Source: Spinacia oleracea (lineage: Eukaryota > Streptophyta > Magnoliopsida > Caryophyllales > Amaranthaceae). Taken from it: a stretch of 64,000 bases of DNA. The translations under genes were made by a program, and so were the position numbers. The notes beneath the pieces were generated by a model. The model saw only the letters and a program-made list of their open reading frames with translations. It was not told the origin of the DNA and did no database searches. Of this stretch, positions 54,083 through 63,984 are shown piece after piece. The stretch lies in contig NC_079490.1 in the NCBI RefSeq assembly GCF_020520425.1, positions 5,704,001 through 5,768,000 on the forward strand. Reading direction: 5' to 3'. Numbering within the stretch: the stretch's first letter is position 1; each line of letters opens with the position of its first letter.

Positions 54083-54408
54083 CACAAATTCTTATTTACA
54101 TGAGGTGTACGATAAATATTGTACACCGAAGTTAAAGTTGACGTAAAATGCTTAAAAGTCACCATTATATATGTAAAAGTTATCTACTTTTTAGTAATAA
54201 ATTTTTTTATTTTAATCAAAAATATTTATTTAAAATCACTAATAATGTATAAAATTAATCATTTAACACGTTAAAATGTTTATCTACTAACTTTTTTTTA
54301 ATAGTATAAAAGTTAGAGAAAACTGAGTAAAAGTTAGAGAAAACTGAATTAAAGTTATGTTGGTGCACAATAAATTTATTGTACAACTTGTGTACGCAAG
54401 ACCTTTTG
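54083..54408 (-). mobile_element. Mutator-like MITE with palindromic arms, copy 2 (best preserved)
   Basis: It is 326 bp, flanked by the perfect 9-bp direct repeat aaataagaa (54074-54082, 54409-54417). The ends cacaaattcttattt and gcaagaccttttg are imperfect inverted repeats. Palindromes sit near both ends: 54104-54127 (ggtgtacgataaa / tattgtacacc) and about 54362-54387. Confidence 0.85.
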
Positions 54409-55049
54409 AAATAAGAAACTAGAAGTTCCAACATGTTTTGGAAAGAAAAAGAAAATGAACAAGCTTGAATAGTTGAATGATATCTACACGCTCTTTGCGT
54501 TCAAACTCTTTTAACCCAACTATAATCACCATCATACGTTCATCTTTAACCTTATTTGATACCTTCTTTAGGTAAAGATTAACAAAAGTAAATTTAACAC
54601 GTATTCGTATTATCACTCCATGCTAATTGTATTTGAGACTTTAAACAGGATTACTTGTAGTTTATAATGATGCAAACGGATTATAAAAACAACCATCATC
54701 TATACCTGGTCTATACCTAATCTATAAAAAAGAAAATCATAATTGATTGGATGACACGTGTCACCTCCATTCATCCATACATTTATTTTGTCTTTTTTTT
54801 TTCAATTGTTGTTGTTTGTTATACGATGTATTTTTCAATTTCAACTACTCTTCCTTCCTTCCACTCCATCTCACTTTTTAGCACTCAATATTAATTCACC
54901 AATTCTCACTAAAATCATAAACGCTTAATAAAATCAGCACTTTAAAAGACGAAATAAACAACCACTATATAATTGTCCGTTCTTTAAACAGGATCAACAA
55001 CTAGTTATAATTAGCAAGCAGCTCGTTAATATCGAGATTTTATTAAGTG

Positions 55050-55296
55050 ACACCTTCCCTTAATACTCGACCTGTTTTGACTTTTTGCACTATTCACATA
55101 ATTCATTTGACCCTATTTTGTTTCTAGTATATGAAAACAAATGTTAGTATATAATATATTGTTGCCTTCATTTTAATATATATTTTCAAAATATTAAATT
55201 TTTTATAATATATAGTTAAAAAAATTGGTGGTCAAAGTTGTGCATTGATAAACATATCCGGTCAAAACAGGTCGAGTATTAAGTAACAGAAGGACT
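55050..55296. mobile_element. Stowaway-like MITE, diverged
   Basis: The arms cccttaatactcgacctgtt and aacaggtcgagtattaagta are inverted. The interior matches the 17087-17346 subfamily (agtatatgaaaacaaatgtt). The outermost ends are eroded. Confidence 0.7.
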
Positions 55297-55416
55297 AAAT
55301 TTCAAAATAGTAGAATGTGTGGCTTCATGTCGACCCGTGAACATATATTTTTCTCATTTGGGCCACCACCAAAATTTAGCCTTACAATAAAGTGATACCA
55401 AACAAAAACAGTTCAC

Positions 55417-55427
55417 CTATATATAAC
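55417..55427 (+). promoter_or_regulatory. TATA box of the inhibitor gene
   Basis: The motif ctatatataac predicts transcription from about 55450, downstream of the first ATG of the longest open frame (55392). This argues that the longest frame is not the real start. Confidence 0.6.
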
Positions 55428-55535
55428 CTACTACTACATTTACATATTCATGAACATTATTTTTATATGAGCAAAAAAAACAACCATAAATCTAGGGCCA
55501 TGATTTTCACTCCAAAACAACTAAACAAATCTCAA

Positions 55536-56114
55536 ATGGATAAATTATCTAACCCTTTATTTCTACTTGTTTTGCTTATCTTCATCAATAGCAAAATACA
55601 AGTAATTCAAGGAGATGATGAATTCATCAAAAAAACATGTAACAACACTCAATATAGTGATCTATGCATCTCCTCCTTGAAATCATATCCTTTGAGCTCA
55701 AATTCAGATCTAAAAGGGCTAGCAATTATCATGGTGAATGTAGCAATGGTGAATGCATCAGAAACTTATGCTTATTTATCATCACAATTACAAGTGATTA
55801 GTAGTAATATTAGTAGTAATAATAGGGATACTAATATGAAAAAGGTATATCAATTATGTGCTTCTTTGTATTCTTATGCTAATGAATCTCTTAATTCTAC
55901 ATTACAAGATTTGTCTTTGGAAGATTATGATTATGCTACTATTGAAGTAATGGGTGCCTCTGATTATTCCAACTCTTGCCACAATGCATTTAATAGGTAC
56001 CATGGTATGGATTATCCTATGGTGCTTAAGGTTAGAGAAGATGGGTTTAAGCATATTTGTGCTGTGATTTTAGGAATAGTTGATCAACTATATTCAATTG
56101 ATAACCATTCTTAA
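55536..56114 (+). CDS. Plant invertase/pectin methylesterase inhibitor (PMEI/C-VIF type)
   Basis: The protein has 192 residues and no intron. The signal peptide MDKLSNPLFLLVLLIFINSK runs to about IQVIQG and is followed by a PMEI-domain four-helix bundle. The first disulphide pair is in FIKKTCNNTQYSDLCISSLK. The second pair is in VYQLCASLYSYA and SDYSNSCHNAF. There are several N-glycosylation sites (NNT, NAS, NIS, NES, NST). Such proteins act in the cell wall or vacuole and inhibit acid invertases or pectin methylesterases; which target applies here cannot be told. The start was chosen for the signal peptide. In-frame Met codons at 55467 and 55500 would add a charged leader. A tiny upstream frame (ATG at 55451, six codons) could damp translation. 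Confidence 0.85.
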   Translation: MDKLSNPLFLLVLLIFINSKIQVIQGDDEFIKKTCNNTQYSDLCISSLKSYPLSSNSDLKGLAIIMVNVAMVNASETYAYLSSQLQVISSNISSNNRDTNMKKVYQLCASLYSYANESLNSTLQDLSLEDYDYATIEVMGASDYSNSCHNAFNRYHGMDYPMVLKVREDGFKHICAVILGIVDQLYSIDNHS

Positions 56115-56235
56115 TTAGTGTGTAATTTTGTAATAGTTTTCATGTTTAGTTGTTTTATATTATGTTTAAAAGGCAAAATGATATTGTTGTTATTTGTTCA
56201 TTTTCAGCTGTTCAATATATTAAGATCGGTTTTAT

Positions 56236-56514
56236 CACTACAAGAATTTTTATCTTTAACGACAACTTAATTACGACGGGTCAAAAATCTCGTCGCAAAA
56301 GCCTTTTACGACGGGGCAAACAACCAAACAATGACGGGAATAACCGTCGCAAATGTCTTTTACGACGGGTTTACGATGGATTTACGACGGGATTTCTATT
56401 AACGACGGCCCCCTTTTATGACGGGTTCGCGACAGGAAATCCCGTCGTTAATCAACGATTATTGGCCTTTCGCGACGGGATTTCCCGTCGTTAATAGTAC
56501 AATTTCTTGTAGTG
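56236..56514. mobile_element. CACTA-type MITE
   Basis: The ends cactacaagaa and ttcttgtagtg are perfect inverted repeats flanked by TAT (56233-56235, 56515-56517). The interior consists of repeated ttacgacggg / cccgtcgttaa subterminal motifs in both orientations. It is 279 bp and lies just past the inhibitor gene. Confidence 0.9.
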
Positions 56515-56519
56515 TATTG

Positions 56520-56715
56520 TACAACTTATTTGAACTTAACTAAATTTATCTGAATTTATTTGAACTTAACTGAATTTATCTGAACTTATTTGAACTTAAC
56601 TGAATTTATCTGAACTTATCAAAACTTATTTTAGTTATAAATTGTACTTGGCCAACCCTTATTTTTTCCTGAACTTATTTTATCTGAACTTATCTGAACT
56701 TATTTTTCCTCAAAT
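56520..56715 (+). repeat. Degenerate TTTGAACTTAACTGAATTTATC repeats
   Basis: The motif gaactta(t/a)ctgaatttatc is repeated about eight times with variation. This kind of low-complexity repeat is scattered in Caryophyllales genomes (recollection, not tested). Confidence 0.6.
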
Positions 56716-56773
56716 AAGTGGAAATAAGGTTAATTGATCATTATTTTTCCTGAAATAAGCAAAATATGGTTTA

Positions 56774-57037
56774 TACACCCGGGTGCACAATGCTCACTGT
56801 GCACCCTGTTTTACAAAGAACATATAGTTCAAATACAAAGAACATATAGTTCAAATACAAAGAACATATTGTTCGTACCCAAAGAACATATAACCAATGA
56901 ACATATAGTTCAAATCCATAGAACATATATTTTAAATATTTCACTAGTACATGTACATTGAAATCGTTCTCAATGTTCATTAGATTTTCAATAAATGTTC
57001 AACAGGGTGCACAATGAGCACTGTGCACCCGGGTGTA
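56774..57037. mobile_element. MITE with ACACCCGGGTGCACAATG ends
   Basis: The left end is acacccgggtgcacaatg. The right end is cactgtgcacccgggtgta. Both are flanked by TA. Subterminal gtgcaccctgtt / aacagggtgcac extend the inverted repeat past 40 bp. The interior repeats agaacatatagttcaaa. A diverged relative is at 46651-46878. Confidence 0.8.
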
Positions 57038-57129
57038 TAATCCAAATTGCGTGAAATAAGTGAAAATAAGTGTATTTCATTGATCATATTATAGGTGTAT
57101 TTCATCGAATTGTGTCATATTATAAATCA

Positions 57130-57510
57130 ATGCAATAAGATGATTATAACAAGCGAAAATGATTAAAGGTCGCAATAAGCCGTGTCACAATGATATGATG
57201 ACATGACATGCTTATGTGTTATGATTTAAATTGGAAACTAAAATATTTAACTTATATAACATATTATACATGTATCATAAAAAGGTAGGAATGAAAATCT
57301 TAATATTCTAATTTGTTTCCTTCTTTATATCGAATATCTTATTTACATATATTTATAGTAAAAATATTGCATTGATGATAAAAATATTCGGATTATGCAT
57401 AACCTACGTGGCGCCTATATGTACTAATTAAACCCCAACACGTAAGATTGCGACAACTAAATGTTGTCGTAACTTGCGACCTTTATCATCACCCTATAAC
57501 AAGACCCACA
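57130..57510. repeat. Possible MITE with AGGTCGCAA ends
   Basis: The arms tgattaaaggtcgcaa (about 57154) and ttgcgacctttatca (about 57475) are inverted, and ataacaag occurs near both. The limits are uncertain. Confidence 0.4.
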
Positions 57511-58204
57511 TGATTATATTTTTTCTCAAGTATAAATCATAATTGATAATCAAATTAACTAGATTATATGAATAGTGTTAAAAGTTAAATTATGTTATAT
57601 GAAAAAGAATAGAGGAAGTATATACATTAATATCATAAGAAAATCTTTTCTCTTTTTTTTTTTTTGGAAAATCTTTTCTCTATCACTTTCTAATAATGTG
57701 GTGACTTTAGCAATATTATTCAAAAAAGTGAGATTTTTACCTGTAAAATTGGAAAATATAAAGATTTGGGTCAATGATGTTGATTGACACCCATTATTAT
57801 AGGGCCAGTCACCCAGTGTTATCAAAGTGGAGAAACTTTGCTAATCAAGCTTTTTCTTTTCTTGCTATTGCAACATTCTAGGGACATACTTTGGTTACTT
57901 TTGGAAATGGAGAGCACTTCACTTGATTGGAAACATATTATTAAAATATTAAATGGTCTAGTTTTGAACTACTACAATTAAGATGGAGAACATTATTGTT
58001 AGACGAGTAATCAATGTTTGTCCTTCACACTATTTTTCAAAAGATCAACATTCTCAATTTTAATTTAATGCTAGATTATGTGAAATTACTTGAATTGGAG
58101 TGTATTTCATTGATTTAACATATAGGGATTACAATATGAGTCCTAATATACTTAGGAAATACTAATATGAGTCATATGACTAGAAGTCTAATATACATCA
58201 AATA
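57511..58204 (+). other. AT-rich spacer
   Basis: There is no recognisable gene or element here. Short open frames are AT-rich and look like chance. Confidence 0.5.
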
Positions 58205-60180
58205 TCCTAAGAGATTAGATCATAGTATATATTTCTATCTCTATCACACCCCCACAGTCGTAGCGGGAGAAAGTCGTACGCTAAGACTGGATCTGAAATC
58301 CAAAAACAATTGTCGAGGAAGACCCTTAGTAAAAATGTCTGCAAACTGATACCGTGTAGGAACGTGCAACACTCGTACATGACCCAACACCACTTTCTCG
58401 CGAACAAAAAGGATGTCCATTTCCACATGTTTGGTGCGTTGATGTTGGATAGGGTTGTTGGATAAATAAATAGCACTGACATTATCACAATAAACAATGG
58501 TGGCCTGACGTAGAGGGAAATGTAACTCAAGAAGAAGATTACGTAGCCAACAAACCTCTGCAACGACGTTTGCGACGCCTCTATATTTTTCCTCTGCGCT
58601 TGATCTAGAAAGAGTAGGTTGACGCTTAGAAGACCAAGAAATAAGATTGTCACCTAAGAAACAACAATATCCTGAAGTCGAACGGCGAGTGTCATGACAC
58701 CCACCCTAATCTGCATCAGTATATGTAATCAAGCGCAAAGTAGATGTAGGATATAAGTGTAATCCGTGATCAATGGTGCCCTGAATATAACGTAGGATGC
58801 GCTTTAATGCATACAAATGAGGCTCTCTAGGATCATGCATAAAAAGACACACCTGTTGCACCGCATAGGCAATGTCAGGGCGAGTAAATGTAAGGTACTG
58901 TAGAGCACCTGCCAGTTGGGTCCGCCACAGGAGGACCTGAATCTGCACTAAGCTTTGCATTAGTGTCAACAGGAGTGGGAGCAGGCTTATAAGTCCCCAA
59001 TCCCCATGCCTGCACGTTCCAAAATTTTCGCATACTTTTGCTGTGAGAGAAACATATAAGAAGGTGTGCGGGAGACAGAAATGCCCAAAAAGTAATTCAG
59101 GGGCCCCAATTCAGACATAGGAATTTTTTTTTTTCAAATGAGAGATTAATCTGTCACGCAAAGCATCAGATGATGTGCATAAATAATGTCATCAAGATAA
59201 AGTAGTAGGTAAGCCATGGGCGAAGCTACGTGTGGGCCTAGGTAGGCCATGGCCCCCCCCTAAGATTACATAATATATTATAAAATTTGCACTTATGAAT
59301 TACTTCTTCTCCCTTAGCTGAGTTGGTATGAATTGCTAGCTGCCAAAATGCAGGTTGCATGTTCGATTCTAGTGACTTGCATTTCTTGGTTTTTTATTTT
59401 TTATTTTTATTTTCTATTTTCTATTTTTTATTTTTTATTTTTTATTTGTAATACTTGATAAATCTATCATTCTTTGTTTACGAAATCCATTATGAACTTA
59501 TATTCGTTTCTCAAACTTCTTTTATTGTTTTCATTACATTTTAATGTTTTAGTGCTTTAGATTTCTCGTAAAGTATTATTCAATGAAAATAGAGAGTAAG
59601 TTATGTTTTAATACTTAATTTTAGGGAATTAGATAAATACTCCAGTAAAAAAATTTGGCCCCCCTTGTACAAAATATCTGGCTTCGCCCCTGAGGTAAGC
59701 CATATCATCACCATGCTTAAAAGTAAACAAAGTAGTGCCACTTTTTGCAATGACAAAATCCATCTATAATAGAAATTGTGCCAATCGTTGGTACCATGCA
59801 CGGGGTGCCTGTTTTAGGCCATAAAGTGCCTTACGAAGTAAGCAGACGTAGTTGGGAGCTCGTCTGTCAACACAACCTGGTGGTTGATGCATATAAACTG
59901 TCTCTTGGAGATCACCATGTAAAAAAGCATTTTTAACATCAAGTTGGTGAACAGACCAACGTCGTGCCATAGCAAGGCCCAGAATGGTGCGAATAGTTGT
60001 CGGTTTAACCACCGGGCTAAAGGTTTCATCACAATTAACTCCCTTTTCCTGTGACCTACCATCACAAACAAGTCTAGCTTTGTGCCGTAGAAGGTTACCT
60101 TTATCATTTTCTTTATGAGAAAAAATCCACATGCAATTAACAATATCACCCCAATAGGTTTTGGACCAATTCCCATGTCC
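58205..60180 (-). mobile_element. Ty1/copia retrotransposon fragment, broken
   Basis: On the minus strand, reverse-transcriptase sequence (HQLDVKNAFLHGDLQETVYM, LYGLKQAPRAWYQ) lies at about 59770-60135. RNase H-side sequence (LTFTRPDIAYAVQQ, LKRILRYIQGT) lies at 58706-58969. C-terminal pol sequence ([19 protein letters not shown]) lies at about 58250-58420. It is a decayed fossil with several breaks; no LTRs and no gag are seen. The style is like the Ale group. A later hAT-type element sits inside it at 59217-59693. Confidence 0.85.
59217..59693. mobile_element. hAT-like element inside the copia fragment
   Basis: The ends tgggcgaagc and gcttcgcccctga are inverted. The direct repeat ggtaagcca flanks it (59208-59216, 59694-59702). 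It is 477 bp. Near 59313-59385 it contains tRNA-like box sequence (tagctgagttggt, then catgttcgattctag), possibly a captured SINE head. Confidence 0.75.
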
Positions 60181-61064
60181 CCGTAATAATTAAAGCAACA
60201 TATTCATGGGTTAATTTTGGCCGTAAAATGCTTTAGAGATCCTAAAGGGGAAAATAAAAAGTTCGGGTCCCAAACGGTGAAAAAAGGGAAAGGTGAGACC
60301 CCAAAGTTAGGCTTAACTCATGAAAAATAATATGGTCCAATAATTAATGTTTGTACAATGAAAATGTAATCCCATAATTTATCGTCTTTTGTCCTTTTGT
60401 TTAAAAAATAAAATAAAATACGTAATTTTCTAGTAAAGTACAACATCATTAATAGTTAATCATATCATTTTCCAATGTCCTCAATTCCCGTAAAAAATGT
60501 CAAATGGACATTATATTATGGGACGGAGCGAGTATATAAGTAATGTATTTTATTAAAAACACACTCATAAAAAGTAAGTAATACATCTCAAAAAAAAACC
60601 CTACATCTAGACTCTTATCTTGTGAGTTGTGACTAGTTAATTAGTAAATTACACAACAAATGAATTAAGCTACAATTCAAAGGACCTCTAAACAATTATA
60701 AATAAATAAAAAGAGTATCCCCTAGGTCTTAATTGACAGTTATTAAGTTGTTGAATCTGTACACAGTCAAAATTCTGGACTATAATAAATAAGATAATCA
60801 ACATTAGGGAATTGATGTATTCGTTCGTTACCAACTATAGTACCAAATATATTTCACCAAGGCTAAAATATGCGTGTGCCTAGATATCAAATCAACATTT
60901 TTCAGTATAATTCACGGGTAGCACTTGTGCCTATGGAAAATTGGCAAAGAAAAATTAAATAACGTAATAAAGAACAACCAAGATTTAACGTGGTTCACTA
61001 ACAATGTGTTAGCTACGTCCACAGTAAGAGGAGAGGAAAGTTTTTTATGACGTACAGAGTTTAT
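60181..61064 (+). other. AT-rich spacer
   Basis: No gene is seen. The trace gggacggagcgagta near 60520 is a Stowaway-like end without a clear partner. Confidence 0.45.
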
Positions 61065-61530
61065 ATACTACTAGGGGTGGACACGAGCCGAACCGAGCTG
61101 AACTCTAATAGGCTCGGCTTGGTTTGGTTTTTTTTTTTCTCGAGTTCGAACTCGAGCTCGAACTTACCTCGAGCTTAAAAATCCTTATCGAGCCAGACTT
61201 AATAAGAATTTTTCGAGTTCGAGCCGAGATTCGAGCTTGTTCGAGCCTTGACTCGATAAACTGATACACCATATTATACCAACAGGTACAATAATATTAC
61301 TAGTACTTTTCTTAATGTAACATTATAATAGTATTTTTCTTGGACAACTTATGTAAAATATTATCCTTATTTATCGTTTAATTGATAGTTTGGATAATGG
61401 TATTAAACGATATATAAAATTGCATAAATATGCATTATAATTCTTAAATTAACGAGCTAACGAGCTTTCGAGCCGAACACCATTGAGTTTGAGTTTGGTT
61501 CGTGTAGTTATCGAACCACAAATTTAAGCT
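61065..61530. repeat. CGAGCCGAACCGAGC dispersed repeat
   Basis: It begins aggggtggacacgagccgaa and has a body of cgagctcgaac motifs. A mirrored arm of gagctttcgagccgaacacc lies near 61455. It looks like a TIR element but the right end is unclear. Confidence 0.5.
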
Positions 61531-61539
61531 CAAGCTAAC

Positions 61540-61660
61540 CTTAGTCCAGAATAACAGATCCCTTAAAGTTCGGGGCCGGAGTTGACTGATCCCCGTGTTG
61601 GGGCGTTACAGTAAGGGGTTTGACCGATTCAAGACATTATTCTAACAAAATGAATATATA
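61540..61660 (+). repeat. Dispersed repeat fragment, partner of 19574-19670
   Basis: It contains gtccagaataacagatccc and ggggtttgaccgattcaag, the reverse complement of the fragment at 19574-19670. It ends tattctaaca, which mirrors tgttagaata in the partner. Confidence 0.55.
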
Positions 61661-61932
61661 ACATGTTTTTATATGAAGTATAACATTAGAACAAGAGGGT
61701 GAAGAAGATTATTTGATTAATGATTTTCAACGTAACAGAAACTATCACCAAACTGTGACCAGTGATTATGGTGATCCTCAATAAAAGGATCACCCTAATC
61801 ACATCCATGAGTGTGGGAATGCAATCCATCATTGTCCTCATGTTCTGGTTGGCTGAAAATGTTTTTAACATCCTGTAGTTTTTTTATCTCTCAAAAAATC
61901 GTATATTCCAAATTAAACTCCAAACAAAAGCT

Positions 61933-62096
61933 GAATTTTTATTTTTTGTTGTTGTACCACCCAGTTTACCAGATTCGGGGCGAGTTCTGAGTGGATAAAT
62001 TTCAGTCCCCTCCCTATTATTATTGCGGGGAATCGAACACGGGTTTTTTCCTACCAAGTTCAGCTTCAATCACCACTGAACCAACGGATAATCGAT
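61933..62096 (-). mobile_element. tRNA-derived SINE
   Basis: On the minus strand it has an A box (tggttcagtggtga) and a B box (gtgttcgattcccc) about 35 bp apart, then an A-rich tail. The 11-bp direct repeat aaacaaaagct flanks it (61922-61932, 62097-62107). It is 164 bp. It lies just before the UGT start codon. Confidence 0.85.
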
Positions 62097-62469
62097 AAAC
62101 AAAAGCTCTAAATATGGTTGTTGAAACAAAAGACCTTCATATAGTTTTCTTCCCTTTCATGGACCATGGCCATATGATTCCAACCCTCCACATTGCACGC
62201 CTCTTTGCCGCTCGTGACAACGTCAAAGCAACCATTATCACCACCTCTCTCACCATGCCCACTTTCACCAAGGCTAATGAAATCGGACCCCCGATTACCA
62301 ACATCCAAGTAGTCCAATTTCCATCATCCGGGTTACCCGATGACGAGCAGCAGCTTGAGGACTACTTGGAGAAGACCCGACCCGATTGCCTAGTTGCGGA
62401 TATGTTCTACCCATGGGCAACCCAGTGTGCATCCAAATTCAACATCCCAAGACTAGTCCAGAATCACTA

Positions 62470-62870
62470 GAACCTGCGAAGTATAAGTTATGCACTTTAA
62501 CTAATTAGTTGGTCAATAAAATCAATTAGTTAAGTCTGAAATTCAATAAGTTAAGCAACGAAACCAAATAGTTATGCAACCGAACCAGTTAGTTAAGCAC
62601 TTAACCAATTAGTTAAATAATGAAACTGATTAGTTAAGCAACAAGATCAATTAGTTAAGATTTTATGAGTTTTAGTTAATAATAAGTTTGTTCAAAAATA
62701 ATAACTATTCGGCTCATAAATTTTACTATTTGTCTTCATACCTTAGTTTTTTGTTACTCAATTAGTTATGATTTTATTACTTTTAGTTATGTTTTACACT
62801 AGTTTAGTTAGTACCCAAAAAAAATGGTATAACCGTTAGGCGGTCTTATACAAAAGTTTCTGTTTGACAG
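62470..62870 (-). mobile_element. AGTTAAG-rich TIR element inside the UGT pseudogene
   Basis: The right end has ggtataaccgttaggcggtc followed by ttatacaaaagttt. This is the reverse complement of the left end of 17952-18597. The interior is degenerate ccaattagttaagcaa repeats. The left end is less clear. Confidence 0.7.
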
Positions 62871-63002
62871 GATCATGGAATCAGAGGTCGGGAGTTATGG
62901 AGTTATTGTTAACAGCTTTTACGAGTTGGAATCAGATTATGCAGATTTTTACACTAATGAATTGGGAAGGAGGGCGTGGAATATAGGTCATGTTTCACTT
63001 AC

Positions 63003-63075
63003 CAATAAGGGGGTGGGCCCTAAAGATGGTTATGGATCGGGCCAGCCCGAAACCCGATCCGACCCGGCATAAAAA
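63003..63075 (+). repeat. GC-rich dispersed repeat fragment inside the UGT pseudogene
   Basis: The sequence ccctaaagatggttatgg followed by cgggccagcccgaaacccga matches one end of the family at 26165-26612. It adds a stop to the UGT frame. Confidence 0.6.
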
Positions 63076-63265
63076 ACCTTCGAGGTTAAAGCAATGGAAA
63101 AACACGAGTGATTGAAATGGCTTAGTTCAAAGAAGCCTGGTTCGGTTATTTACATCTGTTTTGGTAGCACATCAAGTTCCATAGCTCCTCAACTGCATGA
63201 GATTGCAATGGCTCTAGAGGCATCGGGAAAACACTTCATCTGGGTGGTGAGGAATAATAATAATA

Positions 63266-63908
63266 CAAAAGGTCTTGCTGCATACATAAGGTGTACAATA
63301 AATTTATTGTACACTTTTACCCAATTTTCTCAAATTTTTACCCAGATTTCTCTAATTTTTATATTATTAAAAATAAAAATTGATAGATAAAAATTTTAAA
63401 GGGTTGAATGATTAATTTTATATATTATTAGTGATGTTGAAGAAATATTTTTTTATTAAATTGAAAAATTTTATCACTAAAAACTAGATAACTTTTACAT
63501 ATACAAGGGTAACTTTTATGTATTTTACGTTAACTTTAACATCGGTGTACAATATTTATCGTACATCCTATGTAAGTACTCCCTCCGTATTTATTTAAGG
63601 GATACACTTGGACGGACACGGGTATTAAGAAGAAGAATTGAATGAAATAAAATAATAAAATAAGTGGGGTTGAGTAGATATTTCAATAAGTAAAACAAGT
63701 AAGGATCATGTCATACGGGGGGGTTGGGTGTAGTTATGAAATTATTTGTTTAATAGGGTGGTGGGACATATGATATATTAGATAGAGTATTTAATTAGAT
63801 GGTAGGGTTGATAAGTTATTAAAAATGACAAGTGTATCTCTTAAATAAATACGGCCGGAAAAGACAAGTGTATCCCTTAGACAAATACAGAGGGAGTAAG
63901 AATTTGTG
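63266..63908 (+). mobile_element. Mutator-like MITE with palindromic arms, copy 3 (with nested Stowaway)
   Basis: It starts caaaaggtcttgc and ends agaatttgtg, flanked by the 9-bp direct repeat ataataata (63257-63265, 63909-63917). A perfect 24-bp palindrome lies at 63291-63314 (half: gtgtacaataaa). A second imperfect one lies near 63545-63570. A Stowaway element is inserted at 63579-63896. Confidence 0.82.
63579..63896. mobile_element. Stowaway-type MITE nested in copy 3
   Basis: The ends ctccctccgtatttattta and acaaatacagagggag are flanked by TA. The right arm is duplicated in tandem (gacaagtgtatctctta near 63828, gacaagtgtatccctta near 63863). Confidence 0.8.

Positions 63909-63983
<75 letters not shown>
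63909..63983 (+). repeat. (ATA)n microsatellite
   Basis: About 24 units of ata/aat directly follow the MITE. The pre-insertion UGT sequence already carried aataataataat (Asn codons) at the target, so this looks like an expanded target-site copy. The frame after it reads on as Asn-Lys-Gly-Ala. Confidence 0.9.

Positions 63984-63984
<1 letters not shown>

Noticed and set aside
55392-55535. Longer N-terminus of the inhibitor protein from the first Met of the frame
   Set aside because: The TATA box lies inside it and it would bury the signal peptide behind a charged leader.
59313-59385. tRNA gene
   Set aside because: Only the A- and B-box-like parts fit. No acceptor stem pairing or clear anticodon arm was found.
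62114-62470. Short intact glycosyltransferase-like protein of 118 residues
   Set aside because: It is only the broken first part of a UGT. The frame ends in transposon sequence just after RLV.
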